Shown piece by piece: positions 16,880 through 25,488 of a DNA stretch of 64,000 bases (positions are counted from its first letter, which is position 1; the number at the start of each line of letters is the position of its first letter). The stretch spans positions 3,115,001-3,179,000 of the forward strand of contig NZ_CP058648.1 of assembly GCF_018141405.1 (NCBI RefSeq), given 5' to 3'. The translations under genes were made by a program, and so were the position numbers. Under the pieces are notes generated by a model. The model saw nothing but the letters and a program-made list of their open reading frames with translations, was not told the origin of the DNA and made no database searches. Source of the DNA: Serpentinicella alkaliphila. GTDB taxonomy: Bacteria > Bacillota > Clostridia > Peptostreptococcales > Natronincolaceae.

Positions 16880-17383
16880 CTATTTTTCAGAATTTTTTTG
16901 GATATAATACTGTTTTATACCACCATAAGAAATCATCTCAAGAACAAAGGGTGGAAGCTCATCTCCTTTGATTTCAGTACATAGAGTTAAATTATTAATA
17001 CAACCTGTACTTAATTGAAGCTCTAGCTCCTCTCCCTCTTTTATATTTTCAATAATATTTGCACATGTCACTAAAGGTAGTCCTAGATTAATTGCATTTC
17101 TATAGAAAATTCTAGCAAAGGATGGAGCAATTATTGCAGCAACCCCTGCTGTTTTCAATGTAATTACTGCATGCTCTCTACTAGACCCACATCCAAAATT
17201 TTTATCTGCAACAATTATATCCCCTTTACTAAACCTTTTTAAAAAGTTAGGGTCAACACCTTCCATTGCATGCCTTGCTATATCCTCTGGTTCCACAAGC
17301 TCTAGATATCTTCCAGGGTATATTTGATCCGTATCAATATTTTTACCCACTACAATTGCCTTACCTCTGATTACATCTTTCAT
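16880..17383 (-). CDS. leuD: 3-isopropylmalate dehydratase-type hydro-lyase, small subunit
   Basis: 167 residues, the short LeuD2 form that pairs with a separate large subunit. DTDQIYPGRYLEL is the substrate-recognition loop and NFGCGSSREHAVITLK the conserved swivel-domain signature. It starts inside the end of the large-subunit gene (ATGA overlap). The neighbours are malic enzyme, a 2HCT transporter and a beta-hydroxyacid dehydrogenase rather than leuA or leuB. The substrate may therefore be citramalate, 2,3-dimethylmalate or another hydroxy-diacid; leucine synthesis is the fallback. Confidence 0.82.
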   Translation of the reverse strand: MKDVIRGKAIVVGKNIDTDQIYPGRYLELVEPEDIARHAMEGVDPNFLKRFSKGDIIVADKNFGCGSSREHAVITLKTAGVAAIIAPSFARIFYRNAINLGLPLVTCANIIENIKEGEELELQLSTGCINNLTLCTEIKGDELPPFVLEMISYGGIKQYYIQKNSEK

Positions 17384-18654
17384 TTATTTTCCACCTTTGC
17401 ATTTTTTATATAATACCGAGGGTCTGTTATCTTACCATTAATTGCTATCGCCGCAGCTGTTGCGGGAGAAACTAAGTAAATATCTGCCTCTGTACTTCCC
17501 ATTCTCCCAGGAAAATTACGACTAGATGTAGTTGCACATACTTCCCCAGGGGCTAGCAATCCTTGATGTGTACCTAGACATGGTCCACAGCCTGGACTTG
17601 TTATTGTTGCCCCGGCTTTTACTAATGTCATAATATAACCCTTTTCTATAGACTTTTCCAAAACCTCTTTTGAGGCAGGTATTACAACTAGTCTAATATC
17701 CTTATGGATTTTGTTATCGCCTATTATTTCTGCTGCTATTTCTAGATCTTCAAGCCTACCACCAGTACAGGTGCCTATAAATACTTGATCTACCTTAATT
17801 TCAAGTGTCTTTTGTATGTCTACCCCATTATCAACACTATGAGGTAAGGCCACCTGTGGCTCAAGATTATCAACATTAAATATATACTCTGCTGAGTACT
17901 TGTAGTCCTCATCAGTCTCTAAAATATCAAATTCATAATCCGCTCTACTCTTAACATATTCAATAGTCTTTTCATCAGGTATTATATAACTCGTCTTTGC
18001 ACCCATTTCCACTGCCATATTACATAAAACCATTCTTTCAGAAATACTCATATCTCTAACAGTACTTCCTGTATACTCAATAGCTTTATATACGGCAACA
18101 TCTGTTCCTAACTCACTTAATATATGAAGAACAACATCCTTAGCCATAACTCCAGTCTGTAATTTACCATTAATCTCTATTTTAATAACGTCAGGTACTT
18201 TAAACCATAGCTCTCCTGTTAGCATAATTGTTGCTAAGTCCGTCGCCCCCACGCCTGTTCCTAATGCCCCAAAGGCCCCATGGGTAGTTGTATGGGAATC
18301 TGTTGCAATTAATATCATACCTGGCCATACGATGCCTTCTTCTACCATAACTTGATGGCATACTCCAGCGTTTATATCAAAGAGATACTTAATACCCTGC
18401 TCCTTTACAAATTCTCTCATAGATTTCTGATTTGCAGCTGACTGTATACTAGGTGCTGGGGCATAGTGGTCCAAAATAAATGCAATTTTATTCGGGTCCC
18501 ATACTTTAGTACCCTTCATCTCATAGAACGACTTTATTGATTGCAAATACAGATCATTCACTTCGGCAAAATCCACCTTAGCCTGAATTATTTCTCCAGC
18601 CCTTACTTCTTTTTTTCCAGAGGCCCTAGCTAATATTTTCTCTATCGCATGCAT
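17380..18654 (-). CDS. leuC: 3-isopropylmalate dehydratase-type hydro-lyase, large subunit
   Basis: 424 residues, the shorter LeuC2/HacA type. It binds a [4Fe-4S] cluster through the cysteine in FIGTCTGGRLEDL and the pair in SPGCGPCLGTHQG. DSHTTTHGAFGALGTGVGAT is the aconitase-family active-site signature. With the small subunit it dehydrates and rehydrates a 2-hydroxy acid. 2,3-dimethylmalate dehydratase of nicotinate fermenters belongs to the same subgroup. It lies 88 bases after the transporter gene, with a hairpin between, and has GGAGGG before ATG 18654. Confidence 0.85.
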   Translation of the reverse strand: MHAIEKILARASGKKEVRAGEIIQAKVDFAEVNDLYLQSIKSFYEMKGTKVWDPNKIAFILDHYAPAPSIQSAANQKSMREFVKEQGIKYLFDINAGVCHQVMVEEGIVWPGMILIATDSHTTTHGAFGALGTGVGATDLATIMLTGELWFKVPDVIKIEINGKLQTGVMAKDVVLHILSELGTDVAVYKAIEYTGSTVRDMSISERMVLCNMAVEMGAKTSYIIPDEKTIEYVKSRADYEFDILETDEDYKYSAEYIFNVDNLEPQVALPHSVDNGVDIQKTLEIKVDQVFIGTCTGGRLEDLEIAAEIIGDNKIHKDIRLVVIPASKEVLEKSIEKGYIMTLVKAGATITSPGCGPCLGTHQGLLAPGEVCATTSSRNFPGRMGSTEADIYLVSPATAAAIAINGKITDPRYYIKNAKVENK

Positions 18655-18693
18655 TTGTGTCCCTCCTTATATAAAATAGCTTTATATAATTTG

Positions 18694-18719
18694 AGAGAAC
18701 AGACCAAAGTCTGTTCTCT
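18694..18719 (-). repeat. Perfect intercistronic hairpin without U-tract
   Basis: AGAGAACAGAC and GTCTGTTCTCT are perfect 11-base arms around a 4-base loop, between the transporter and leuC. No T-run follows on the minus strand, so mRNA stabilisation or partial attenuation is more likely than full termination. Confidence 0.6.
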
Positions 18720-18742
18720 ATTGAACTAAATTACATTTACCT

Positions 18743-20056
18743 TTATAAGAATATTCCAAGTAGTGCGGATGCCAGAATTAACATAAATGCCCCACCAATA
18801 CGAGATGATATTTGAGCAAATGGCATAAGTTTCATACGATCAGAAGCTGATAATACGGCAACGTCCCCGGTTCCACCCATATTTGCCATACATAGGCCCG
18901 CAGTAATCGATGATTCGATTGGATAAAATCCTACTAGTTTTCCTACGATACCTGACCCTATTACTGCTCCAACAATTGTTACTGCAACTAAGATTAAATA
19001 TTGTATTGTAAATGCATCAATAATTTGTTGAAGATTCGTAAATGCTACTCCTATTCCAACTAATAATACACCTGTAAGATTTGTCATTACAAATTGGAAC
19101 CATTGGAATGCTGCTGCTTCATATTCTCTTGGAAGAATATTTAATGCCTTAACAACAGCTACAGCTATAATCATCCAAGCATATGAATGAACTGCTGGAA
19201 AGAATTTACCTATAGTTGTACCAAATGAGAAGAATGTAACTGCAAGTAGTAGTCCTTTTCCAAGCATAGTAAGATTTAACTCAACTTTTTCTTCCTGCTG
19301 TTCTTCTTTCTTTTCATCTTCTTTGTTTTTGATTTCCATTAACTCTCCATTTCCCGTTAATTGAGGCTTAATTTTACCTAAACGATCTAGTAACCCTGCA
19401 GCAACTATAGCAATAGCATTCCCTAGAGCAACGGCTGGAATCATTATAGAAAGAATATCCGCTGGATCAGCACCTAAACTAGTTCCAAAGATTTGTGATA
19501 GAGGTACAGCCCCTGCTCCCATACCGCCTCCCATTATCGGTACACCAATATATAAAATAGCCTCAGTGGCTCCATATCCAATAACTGCACCAACTAAACC
19601 TACTAATCCTAGCGAAACAACAACCCCACCTATAATTGCTGGTAAATATCTAATAGAAGCTTTAATTAAGAGTTTTCTATTCATTCCTAAAATACTACCT
19701 GTTATTAGGGCTGCTATATAAAAATCTAAAAAGCCTTCACCCCTCATAAAGTTACTCATAATAGCTGATGAATACTCGGGAAGAATTCCATAGGTTACAA
19801 GTGCTGCAGAGCCAAAGATAATTACAATTGGTCCGCCCCCTAAATAGTCTTTAACAATTGGTAGCCTACTACCAATTTCATTGAAAATTGCGCCTATAAC
19901 CATCATTAATGCAAAGGCCCCTATCATACCTTTAGGTAAAACTTCCATGTAGGTGGCAATTAAAACAACTGATGTAATGATTGCAAAAAGTTGAATACTC
20001 ATGCCCATAATTCTGTAACCTGACTTTTCGTTTAAAGATACAGTTGAAGTTGACAT
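18743..20056 (-). CDS. 2-hydroxycarboxylate transporter (2HCT; CitS/CimH/MaeN type)
   Basis: 437 residues with about 11 membrane segments and a charged central loop (ELMEIKNKEDEKKEEQQEEK). The two reentrant-loop motifs of the family are present: GGGMGAGAVPLSQIF and, in the second half, NMGGTGDVAVLSASDRMKL followed by FAQISSRIGGA. Relatives take up malate, citrate or lactate with Na+ or H+. It directly follows the malic enzyme gene (15 bases) under a CitAB-type regulator, so malate is the likeliest substrate. GGAGGG precedes the ATG. Confidence 0.9.
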   Translation of the reverse strand: MSTSTVSLNEKSGYRIMGMSIQLFAIITSVVLIATYMEVLPKGMIGAFALMMVIGAIFNEIGSRLPIVKDYLGGGPIVIIFGSAALVTYGILPEYSSAIMSNFMRGEGFLDFYIAALITGSILGMNRKLLIKASIRYLPAIIGGVVVSLGLVGLVGAVIGYGATEAILYIGVPIMGGGMGAGAVPLSQIFGTSLGADPADILSIMIPAVALGNAIAIVAAGLLDRLGKIKPQLTGNGELMEIKNKEDEKKEEQQEEKVELNLTMLGKGLLLAVTFFSFGTTIGKFFPAVHSYAWMIIAVAVVKALNILPREYEAAAFQWFQFVMTNLTGVLLVGIGVAFTNLQQIIDAFTIQYLILVAVTIVGAVIGSGIVGKLVGFYPIESSITAGLCMANMGGTGDVAVLSASDRMKLMPFAQISSRIGGAFMLILASALLGIFL

Positions 20057-20071
20057 AGTTTTCCCTCCTTT

Positions 20072-21244
20072 TTATTTTTTTGCTATTCCAGTTTCTATTG
20101 CGGCCTTTGCAACAGCCTCCGCAACCCTTGCAGCAACTCTTGAGTCAAAAGCATCTGGAATAACATAATCAGGCTTCAATTCATCCTCCTCAATAATACT
20201 GGCAATGGCATATGCTGCCGCAAGCTTCATCTCCTCATTGATATCCTTAGCTCTTACATCTAATGCCCCTCTAAATATTCCAGGGAATGCTAATACATTA
20301 TTTACTTGATTTGGAAAATCAGATCGTCCAGAACCAACCACTTTTGCTCCTGCTCTTATAGCTAAGTCTGGCAGAATTTCTGGTATTGGGTTTGCCATAG
20401 CGAAAATAATTGGATTCTCATTCATGCTTTTAACCATTTCTTCTGAAACTACATTGCCCGCAGAAACACCGATAAATATATCCGCTTTCTCCATAGCAGT
20501 AGCTAAACTGCCTCTTATTTTATTTATATTTGTTTTTCTAGTCATTTCTTGTTTGCTTGGGTCGTTATCTGTGGAGCTCTCACTAAGTATGCCTTTTCTA
20601 TCACATAAAATAATATCTTTTGGACCCATATTTAATAGCATATTTGCAATAGCAATTCCAGCAGAGCCGGCTCCATTTATTACTATAGTAACTTCATTAA
20701 AGTTCTTTTTAACAAGTTTTAAAGAATTTATAACCGCAGCTACTACAACAATGGCTGTACCATGTTGATCATCATGAAACACAGGAATGTCAAGCTCTTC
20801 CTTAAGTCTTTTCTCGATCTCAAAGCATCTCGGCGCACCTATATCCTCCAGATTGATTCCTCCAAAAGTTGGTGCAATTCGCTTAACAGTTTCTACAATT
20901 TCATCAACATCTTTAGTTGCTAGACAAATTGGGAAAGCATCGACACTTGCAAACTCTTTAAACAGTATTGCTTTTCCCTCCATCACTGGCATAGCGGCCT
21001 CTGGTCCAATATCTCCTAATCCTAGTACTGCAGTACCATCAGTAACAACTGCTACCAAATTTCCCTTTGAAGTGTAAGTATAGGCCTTTTCCTTATCCTC
21101 ATGAATTTTTTTACAGGGCTCGGCTACACCAGGCGTATAAGCTAAACTTAAATCTTGTCGGTCTTTAACTTGGACCTTTGATATAACCTCTATTTTGCCC
21201 TGTTTTTCCTCATGAAGCTTTAAACTCTCTTCTGATATGTTCAT
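20072..21244 (-). CDS. NAD(P)-dependent malic enzyme
   Basis: 390 residues, the short bacterial form without a phosphotransacetylase domain. It decarboxylates malate oxidatively to pyruvate. AYTPGVAEPCKKIHEDKEKA is the malic signature, FHDDQHGTAIVVVAA the metal and substrate site, and INGAGSAGIAIANML the nucleotide-binding Rossmann loop. The start is ATG 21244, 8 bases after GGAGG; an earlier in-frame GTG lies inside that ribosome site. First gene of the transport and hydro-lyase operon. Confidence 0.92.
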   Translation of the reverse strand: MNISEESLKLHEEKQGKIEVISKVQVKDRQDLSLAYTPGVAEPCKKIHEDKEKAYTYTSKGNLVAVVTDGTAVLGLGDIGPEAAMPVMEGKAILFKEFASVDAFPICLATKDVDEIVETVKRIAPTFGGINLEDIGAPRCFEIEKRLKEELDIPVFHDDQHGTAIVVVAAVINSLKLVKKNFNEVTIVINGAGSAGIAIANMLLNMGPKDIILCDRKGILSESSTDNDPSKQEMTRKTNINKIRGSLATAMEKADIFIGVSAGNVVSEEMVKSMNENPIIFAMANPIPEILPDLAIRAGAKVVGSGRSDFPNQVNNVLAFPGIFRGALDVRAKDINEEMKLAAAYAIASIIEEDELKPDYVIPDAFDSRVAARVAEAVAKAAIETGIAKK

Positions 21245-21274
21245 TGTCAGCACCTCCGCTAGTATTTTTTATTT

Positions 21275-21290
21275 TTTCTATTATAGAAAG
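21275..21290 (-). promoter_or_regulatory. Malic enzyme promoter -10 within a dyad
   Basis: TATAAT on the minus strand (21280-21285) sits in the dyad TTTCTATTATAGAAA. The -35 is poor, as expected for a promoter that needs an activator such as the adjacent CitB-like regulator. Confidence 0.45.
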
Positions 21291-21303
21291 TATATAATAT
21301 GGG

Positions 21304-21340
21304 CAAAAAAAAATAACATTTAGAAAGTATTCTAAATGTT
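21304..21340 (-). terminator. Terminator after the two-component genes
   Basis: AACATTTAGAA pairs perfectly with TTCTAAATGTT, followed on the minus strand by ATTTTTTTTTG. It separates the regulator transcript from the malic enzyme operon. Confidence 0.88.
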
Positions 21341-21386
21341 TAGTAATTTTAAATTTTATTGTTATAGTATTCACATAGTTTTTGGC

Positions 21387-22064
21387 CTACTTGATTTCGT
21401 GTTTATAGAGATGACTTGGTCTTCCTATAGAGCCATATTCAATCTCTAAAGTTAGCTCACTTATAGATACTAAGTATTCTAAATACCTTCGTACAGTAAC
21501 TCTAGACACATGCAGTTTCTCAGATACCTCTTCACTTGTAAAATATATGCCTTCGTTTTTTTTCATAAAGTTTCTTATTCTTTCAAGAGTCTTTTTATGA
21601 AGACCTTTCTGAACTGTATTTTCTATATTATAGTAGCCTCTTTTAGTAATTTGATCTATATCCTCTTGTTTTATTACATCATTTCTCTTTAATAGCTGAT
21701 ATCTTTTGTAGTAGCTCTCTAAAGAGCTTTTTAGTCTCTCATATTCAAAAGGTTTAATTAGGTAATCTACAGCCCCTAACATCAATACTTCGTCTATACT
21801 ATCTGTTTCCTTAGCAGCAGTTACAAAAATAACATCTGCCTTAATCATTCGTCTTCTCATTTCTTTTAAGAAGCTAATGCCATCTAAGTGTGGCATATAA
21901 ATATCAGCTATTACTAGATCTACTGAGTGGCTAGTTAAAAATCTTAATGCCTCTTTGCCATTTAGAGCAGTTTCAACAACCTTAAATCCGTCTACAGTTT
22001 CTATATATCTTTTATTTAGATTCAACACCATTGGATCATCTTCAACTATTAATACCTTAATCAA
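21387..22064 (-). CDS. CitB/DcuR-type response regulator
   Basis: 225 residues. N-terminal receiver with DLVIADIYMPHLDG, the central Asp being the phosphorylation site, and the conserved lysine in YLIKPFEYERL. C-terminal CitT-like winged helix with the HTH in VSEKLHVSRVTVRRYLEYL. Its start overlaps the sensor kinase stop by 4 bases. It probably activates the malic enzyme and 2HCT transporter genes immediately downstream in response to an external di- or tricarboxylate. Confidence 0.9.
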   Translation of the reverse strand: MIKVLIVEDDPMVLNLNKRYIETVDGFKVVETALNGKEALRFLTSHSVDLVIADIYMPHLDGISFLKEMRRRMIKADVIFVTAAKETDSIDEVLMLGAVDYLIKPFEYERLKSSLESYYKRYQLLKRNDVIKQEDIDQITKRGYYNIENTVQKGLHKKTLERIRNFMKKNEGIYFTSEEVSEKLHVSRVTVRRYLEYLVSISELTLEIEYGSIGRPSHLYKHEIK

Positions 22065-23662
22065 CGTACTACTCCCCCTTTTGGAAGCATTATTTTAAAA
22101 GTTGTTTCTAGGTTAATAATACTGGAAACTTCAATAATTCCCCCAAGATTTTCAACAGATTGTCTAACTAGTGAAAGTCCCACACCCCTATGTGTACCTT
22201 TTGTTGTAAACTCCCTTTTAAAAATTAAAGGTATAAACTCTTCTTTTATTCCAGGTCCTGTGTCTTTTACTGCGATAATTATACGACTATGTTCCTCTTT
22301 TATTTTAATATAAACTTTCTTTTCTCTACTGCTTGAAACACTAACTGATTCTATAGCATTTTCGATTAAGTTTCCTATTATTGTAACCAAAGAGTTATTA
22401 TTTATATTATCATATCTTTTTTCTAATGTACTATCCTCAGATATTATTAACGTAACCCCGTGCTCTTTTGCCTTACTAAACTTTCCTAATAACAAACCAA
22501 CAATTGCAGGTTCTTTAATTCTTTTCATTAATAAGGATACTATTTGTTGTTGATTTTCGCTCACACTAATTATATAATTTTTAGCCTCATGTAGCTCACC
22601 CATTTCAATTAAACCTAAAATAACATGTAGCTTATTCATAAATTCATGAGTATTAGCCCGTAGAGCATCAACAATTTGCTTTACCCCTGTAACCTCTTCA
22701 GCTAAACGGGTTACCATTGTTTTATCCCTAAATGTTGCTATGGCCCCTAAAATTTTATCCCCGTCTTTGATTGGTACTCTGTTTGTAATTATTACTGTTC
22801 CATTAAGAACCTGTTCCCTATCATACTCTCCTTCACCAGTCTTTAAAATATCCGGCAACCTAGTAGACAACAACACATCAGTTACTCTTTTACCAATAAT
22901 TTTATCTTCATCTAGTCCCAGTAACTTACTGGCAGAACTATTAATTAATGTTATATTTTCATTTTCATCTATAGCGATAATACCTTCATGAATTGTATCT
23001 AATATGCTTTGTTTTTCAACATATAATTTTGATATCTCTTCAGGCTCTAATCCTAACAAAATTTTCTTAATATTATTTGCTAATAAAATAGCACCAATAA
23101 TACCAATAAATAATCCGATAAATGACACAAGGATACTATTTAACACCCTTTGTCTTTTTATGACACCTATAGTATGAGATAAAGCACCAGTCATGACAAA
23201 ACCTAGTTGTTCTCCAGTTTCCTGGTCGTAAACTGGTACAAATGCCCTTATGGCTTTTCCCAGTGTACCGGTAGCTTCAGAAATATATGAATCCCCATAC
23301 TCAATAACCCTCTGTTCATCTCCACCTACAAATCTTTCCCCAAGCCTCTCTGGATTTGGATGAGCATATCTGTAGCCATTCATATCTGCAACTACAATAA
23401 TTTCAACATTTTCAGTTTCATTTAATATCTTCATAACATATGCTTGTATAGGATTTTTTCTATACGTACCTGTCTTCATCCCTTCAACTACATTAGGACT
23501 ACTTGCAATTACCTTTGCAATGTTCATTAGGTTAATATTCATTTCATTGCTAAAATTATCAACTAATCTCTTTGTTGTTAACAAAGTAGTTGAGTAAATT
23601 GAAATAGTAACTATTGCAATTACTAAAATTGTTATTTTAGTTCGAAGTCTAATTGTAAACAA
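22061..23662 (-). CDS. CitA/DcuS-type sensor histidine kinase
   Basis: 533 residues. Two membrane segments (about 10-30 and 170-195) enclose an extracellular PAS-like (PDC) domain with DMNGYRYAHPNPERLGERF, the family's carboxylate pocket. A cytoplasmic PAS domain follows (about 215-325, IDENENITLINSSASKLLG), then a SPOB-type dimerisation helix carrying the phospho-His in LRANTHEFMNKLHVILG. The ATPase domain has GNLIENAIESV and DTGPGIKEEF. The open frame starts at TTG 23662 with a purine-rich stretch directly against it, so the start is uncertain. Confidence 0.9.
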   Translation of the reverse strand: MFTIRLRTKITILVIAIVTISIYSTTLLTTKRLVDNFSNEMNINLMNIAKVIASSPNVVEGMKTGTYRKNPIQAYVMKILNETENVEIIVVADMNGYRYAHPNPERLGERFVGGDEQRVIEYGDSYISEATGTLGKAIRAFVPVYDQETGEQLGFVMTGALSHTIGVIKRQRVLNSILVSFIGLFIGIIGAILLANNIKKILLGLEPEEISKLYVEKQSILDTIHEGIIAIDENENITLINSSASKLLGLDEDKIIGKRVTDVLLSTRLPDILKTGEGEYDREQVLNGTVIITNRVPIKDGDKILGAIATFRDKTMVTRLAEEVTGVKQIVDALRANTHEFMNKLHVILGLIEMGELHEAKNYIISVSENQQQIVSLLMKRIKEPAIVGLLLGKFSKAKEHGVTLIISEDSTLEKRYDNINNNSLVTIIGNLIENAIESVSVSSSREKKVYIKIKEEHSRIIIAVKDTGPGIKEEFIPLIFKREFTTKGTHRGVGLSLVRQSVENLGGIIEVSSIINLETTFKIMLPKGGVVR

Positions 23663-23802
23663 CTCACTTTCTCAATGATATGGTCTTACATAATTAATTC
23701 TACATCTATTAATATCCTAATATAGATATCTCCTCTATTTTTTATTGTAATAATTGTTTCTTTAATTATATTCTTATATTAATATAAAAATCAAAGTAAA
23801 AG

Positions 23803-23837
23803 TAAAAAAACATGATACTATTAATAACATGCTTTTT
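23803..23837 (-). terminator. Terminator after the LysM gene
   Basis: On the minus strand AAAAAGCATG pairs with CATGTTTTTT (one G-T pair) over a 13-base loop and ends in a T-run, about 40 bases after the stop. Nothing else is recognised in the rest of the 210-base gap before the sensor kinase. Confidence 0.6.
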
Positions 23838-23872
23838 CCCATACAGGCATTACTATTTTGTTTTTTTATAGT

Positions 23873-24442
23873 TTAACATAATACACATGAAGTTAAGTCG
23901 TTAAATAATATTATTGGTCCTGAAACACCAGTTAGAGAGTTGCTAGGTTGAACAGCTATCTGTACCTCTGGACTAACCGAAACTATCGTCGGAAGCTCTA
24001 TTCTTGTAGCCCAAGTTGGTGGGTCTTCTGGTGTAGGAAACAGCTGGTTACCAAAACCTCCAAAGTCACCGAAAAAGGCAGTAGCAATATATATATCAAA
24101 GTTTCCAAAATATGATTGTTGTGGTAATGTAGCCATAACACTAATAACTTCTCCCCCTCTTGGACCAAAGTTAACAAATGCAACTCCACCTGACCCAAAG
24201 GGATGGCGGCCTATTTTATTTAGTGCAATGCAACAGGGTATAGTTATCAGTGCTGGTACACAAAGTACATCTCCAGGATAAATTATACTTGGGTTTGTAA
24301 TATGAGGATTAACCCTTACTAATGTATCCAAAGGTATTCTAAACATCTGAGCTATCATAAACATTGTATCACCAGGTGGAACAGTATACCGACCCTTAAA
24401 CCCTACGGGGCAAGAAACAGGGACTCTAGATCCATACGACAT
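23873..24442 (-). CDS. LysM-domain protein, possibly spore or surface associated
   Basis: 189 residues. A LysM domain covers about residues 18-64 (YTVPPGDTMFMIAQMFRIPL, then NPSIIYPGDVLCVP). The rest is a beta-rich domain I do not recognise (FGSGGVAFVNFGPRGGEVIS), ending in cysteines (SCVLC). There is no signal peptide, and the domain begins almost at once. That pattern is seen in LysM proteins of spore coats such as SafA-like ones, but nothing here proves it. AGGAGGAG precedes the ATG. Confidence 0.75.
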   Translation of the reverse strand: MSYGSRVPVSCPVGFKGRYTVPPGDTMFMIAQMFRIPLDTLVRVNPHITNPSIIYPGDVLCVPALITIPCCIALNKIGRHPFGSGGVAFVNFGPRGGEVISVMATLPQQSYFGNFDIYIATAFFGDFGGFGNQLFPTPEDPPTWATRIELPTIVSVSPEVQIAVQPSNSLTGVSGPIILFNDLTSCVLC

Positions 24443-24517
24443 ATAACACTCCTCCTATTATTAAGAAATTCTATGTCATATATCATATGTTGGATTCCAC
24501 CGTGACGTACCAATTAA

Positions 24518-25186
24518 CTAGTGTGTATCTATATACTGTTGAAGAGTAGCATGCCATTCATCTGGATCGAAAGTATCAATTTTTGTTTCTTCACCAAATA
24601 GAAGATCAACTAAATATCTCGGTTTCTTTCCCCCTATATGCATAGCTTTAATACACGATACACAATATACAACAACTTCTTCACAGGGCATTTCATCTGC
24701 ACGTTTTTTCATCATTTCCTTTACCTGCTGAACTGGTAAAACACCATAAAAACTATCCCCACAGCAAACTGCATTTTGACAAGTATTTCGTGGTTCAACT
24801 ATCTTTATATTCATTTTTTCTAAAAGGTTCCTGATTGCAATATGAACACTATTTCTACCTCTAGTTGGACAGGCATCGTGTATTGTCATTTCAATCCCCT
24901 TATAATTTGGAAACTCAAAGGTTTTACTCTTAGCTAAAATTTCCCATAATGATATTGTAGTGATATCCATATATTCTTCTCTGAATCTCCTATCACAACC
25001 TGAACATGTATTAATGATTTCTGAATCCATTTCAAGTCCATGGTCATGCCTACAACAAATATGATGGTCCCCCATTATATCAACTTCTTTTTTTAAAGCA
25101 TCTAAAACCTTTTTTCCTAATTCTGGCTTGTACAACATAAGAGCACAACCTGGAGCATATACACTACTCAATTTTAATTCCCCCAA
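24518..25186 (-). CDS. Fe-S protein with two CCG domains (HdrB-like)
   Basis: 222 residues. Two cysteine-rich CCG repeats are visible. The first is PGCALMLY, HICCRHDHG and CSGCDRRF. The second is HDACPTRGR, NAVCCGDSFYG and YCVSCIKAM. Such repeats bind noncubane or [4Fe-4S] clusters in heterodisulfide reductase subunit B, GlpC and related oxidoreductases. It is single and soluble, and its start faces an FAD-dependent oxidoreductase gene across 302 bases, so the two could form an electron-transfer pair. Confidence 0.8.
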   Translation of the reverse strand: MGELKLSSVYAPGCALMLYKPELGKKVLDALKKEVDIMGDHHICCRHDHGLEMDSEIINTCSGCDRRFREEYMDITTISLWEILAKSKTFEFPNYKGIEMTIHDACPTRGRNSVHIAIRNLLEKMNIKIVEPRNTCQNAVCCGDSFYGVLPVQQVKEMMKKRADEMPCEEVVVYCVSCIKAMHIGGKKPRYLVDLLFGEETKIDTFDPDEWHATLQQYIDTH

Positions 25187-25425
25187 AATCTTTTTAAATA
25201 AAATTAAAAAATTAATATAATATTAGTCACTTTAAATGAAACTATTAAACAACACTACAATACTACATATATCCCTTGTTTACAATAGTTAGCTTAATAT
25301 TATTACATCTAATAGTGCAGTAACTAGTATATCCAGTTCATGGGAATTTATGGATTAATTGCCTAAAACTGCAATAAAATATGTGGAGTCCTATCTTATT
25401 TGAGTAAAATATTATTTTTTTGTAA

Positions 25426-25453
25426 TTGATATAACGTGCAACTAGCATACTAT
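25426..25453 (+). promoter_or_regulatory. Putative promoter of the FAD oxidoreductase gene
   Basis: TTGATA (25426-25431) and TACTAT (25448-25453) are 16 bases apart, about 35 bases before the start. The rest of the divergent gap 25187-25488 is AT-rich and shows no further recognisable element. Confidence 0.5.
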
Positions 25454-25488
25454 ATTTATTGCTTTATTTTTTATGAGGAGGATTTCAG

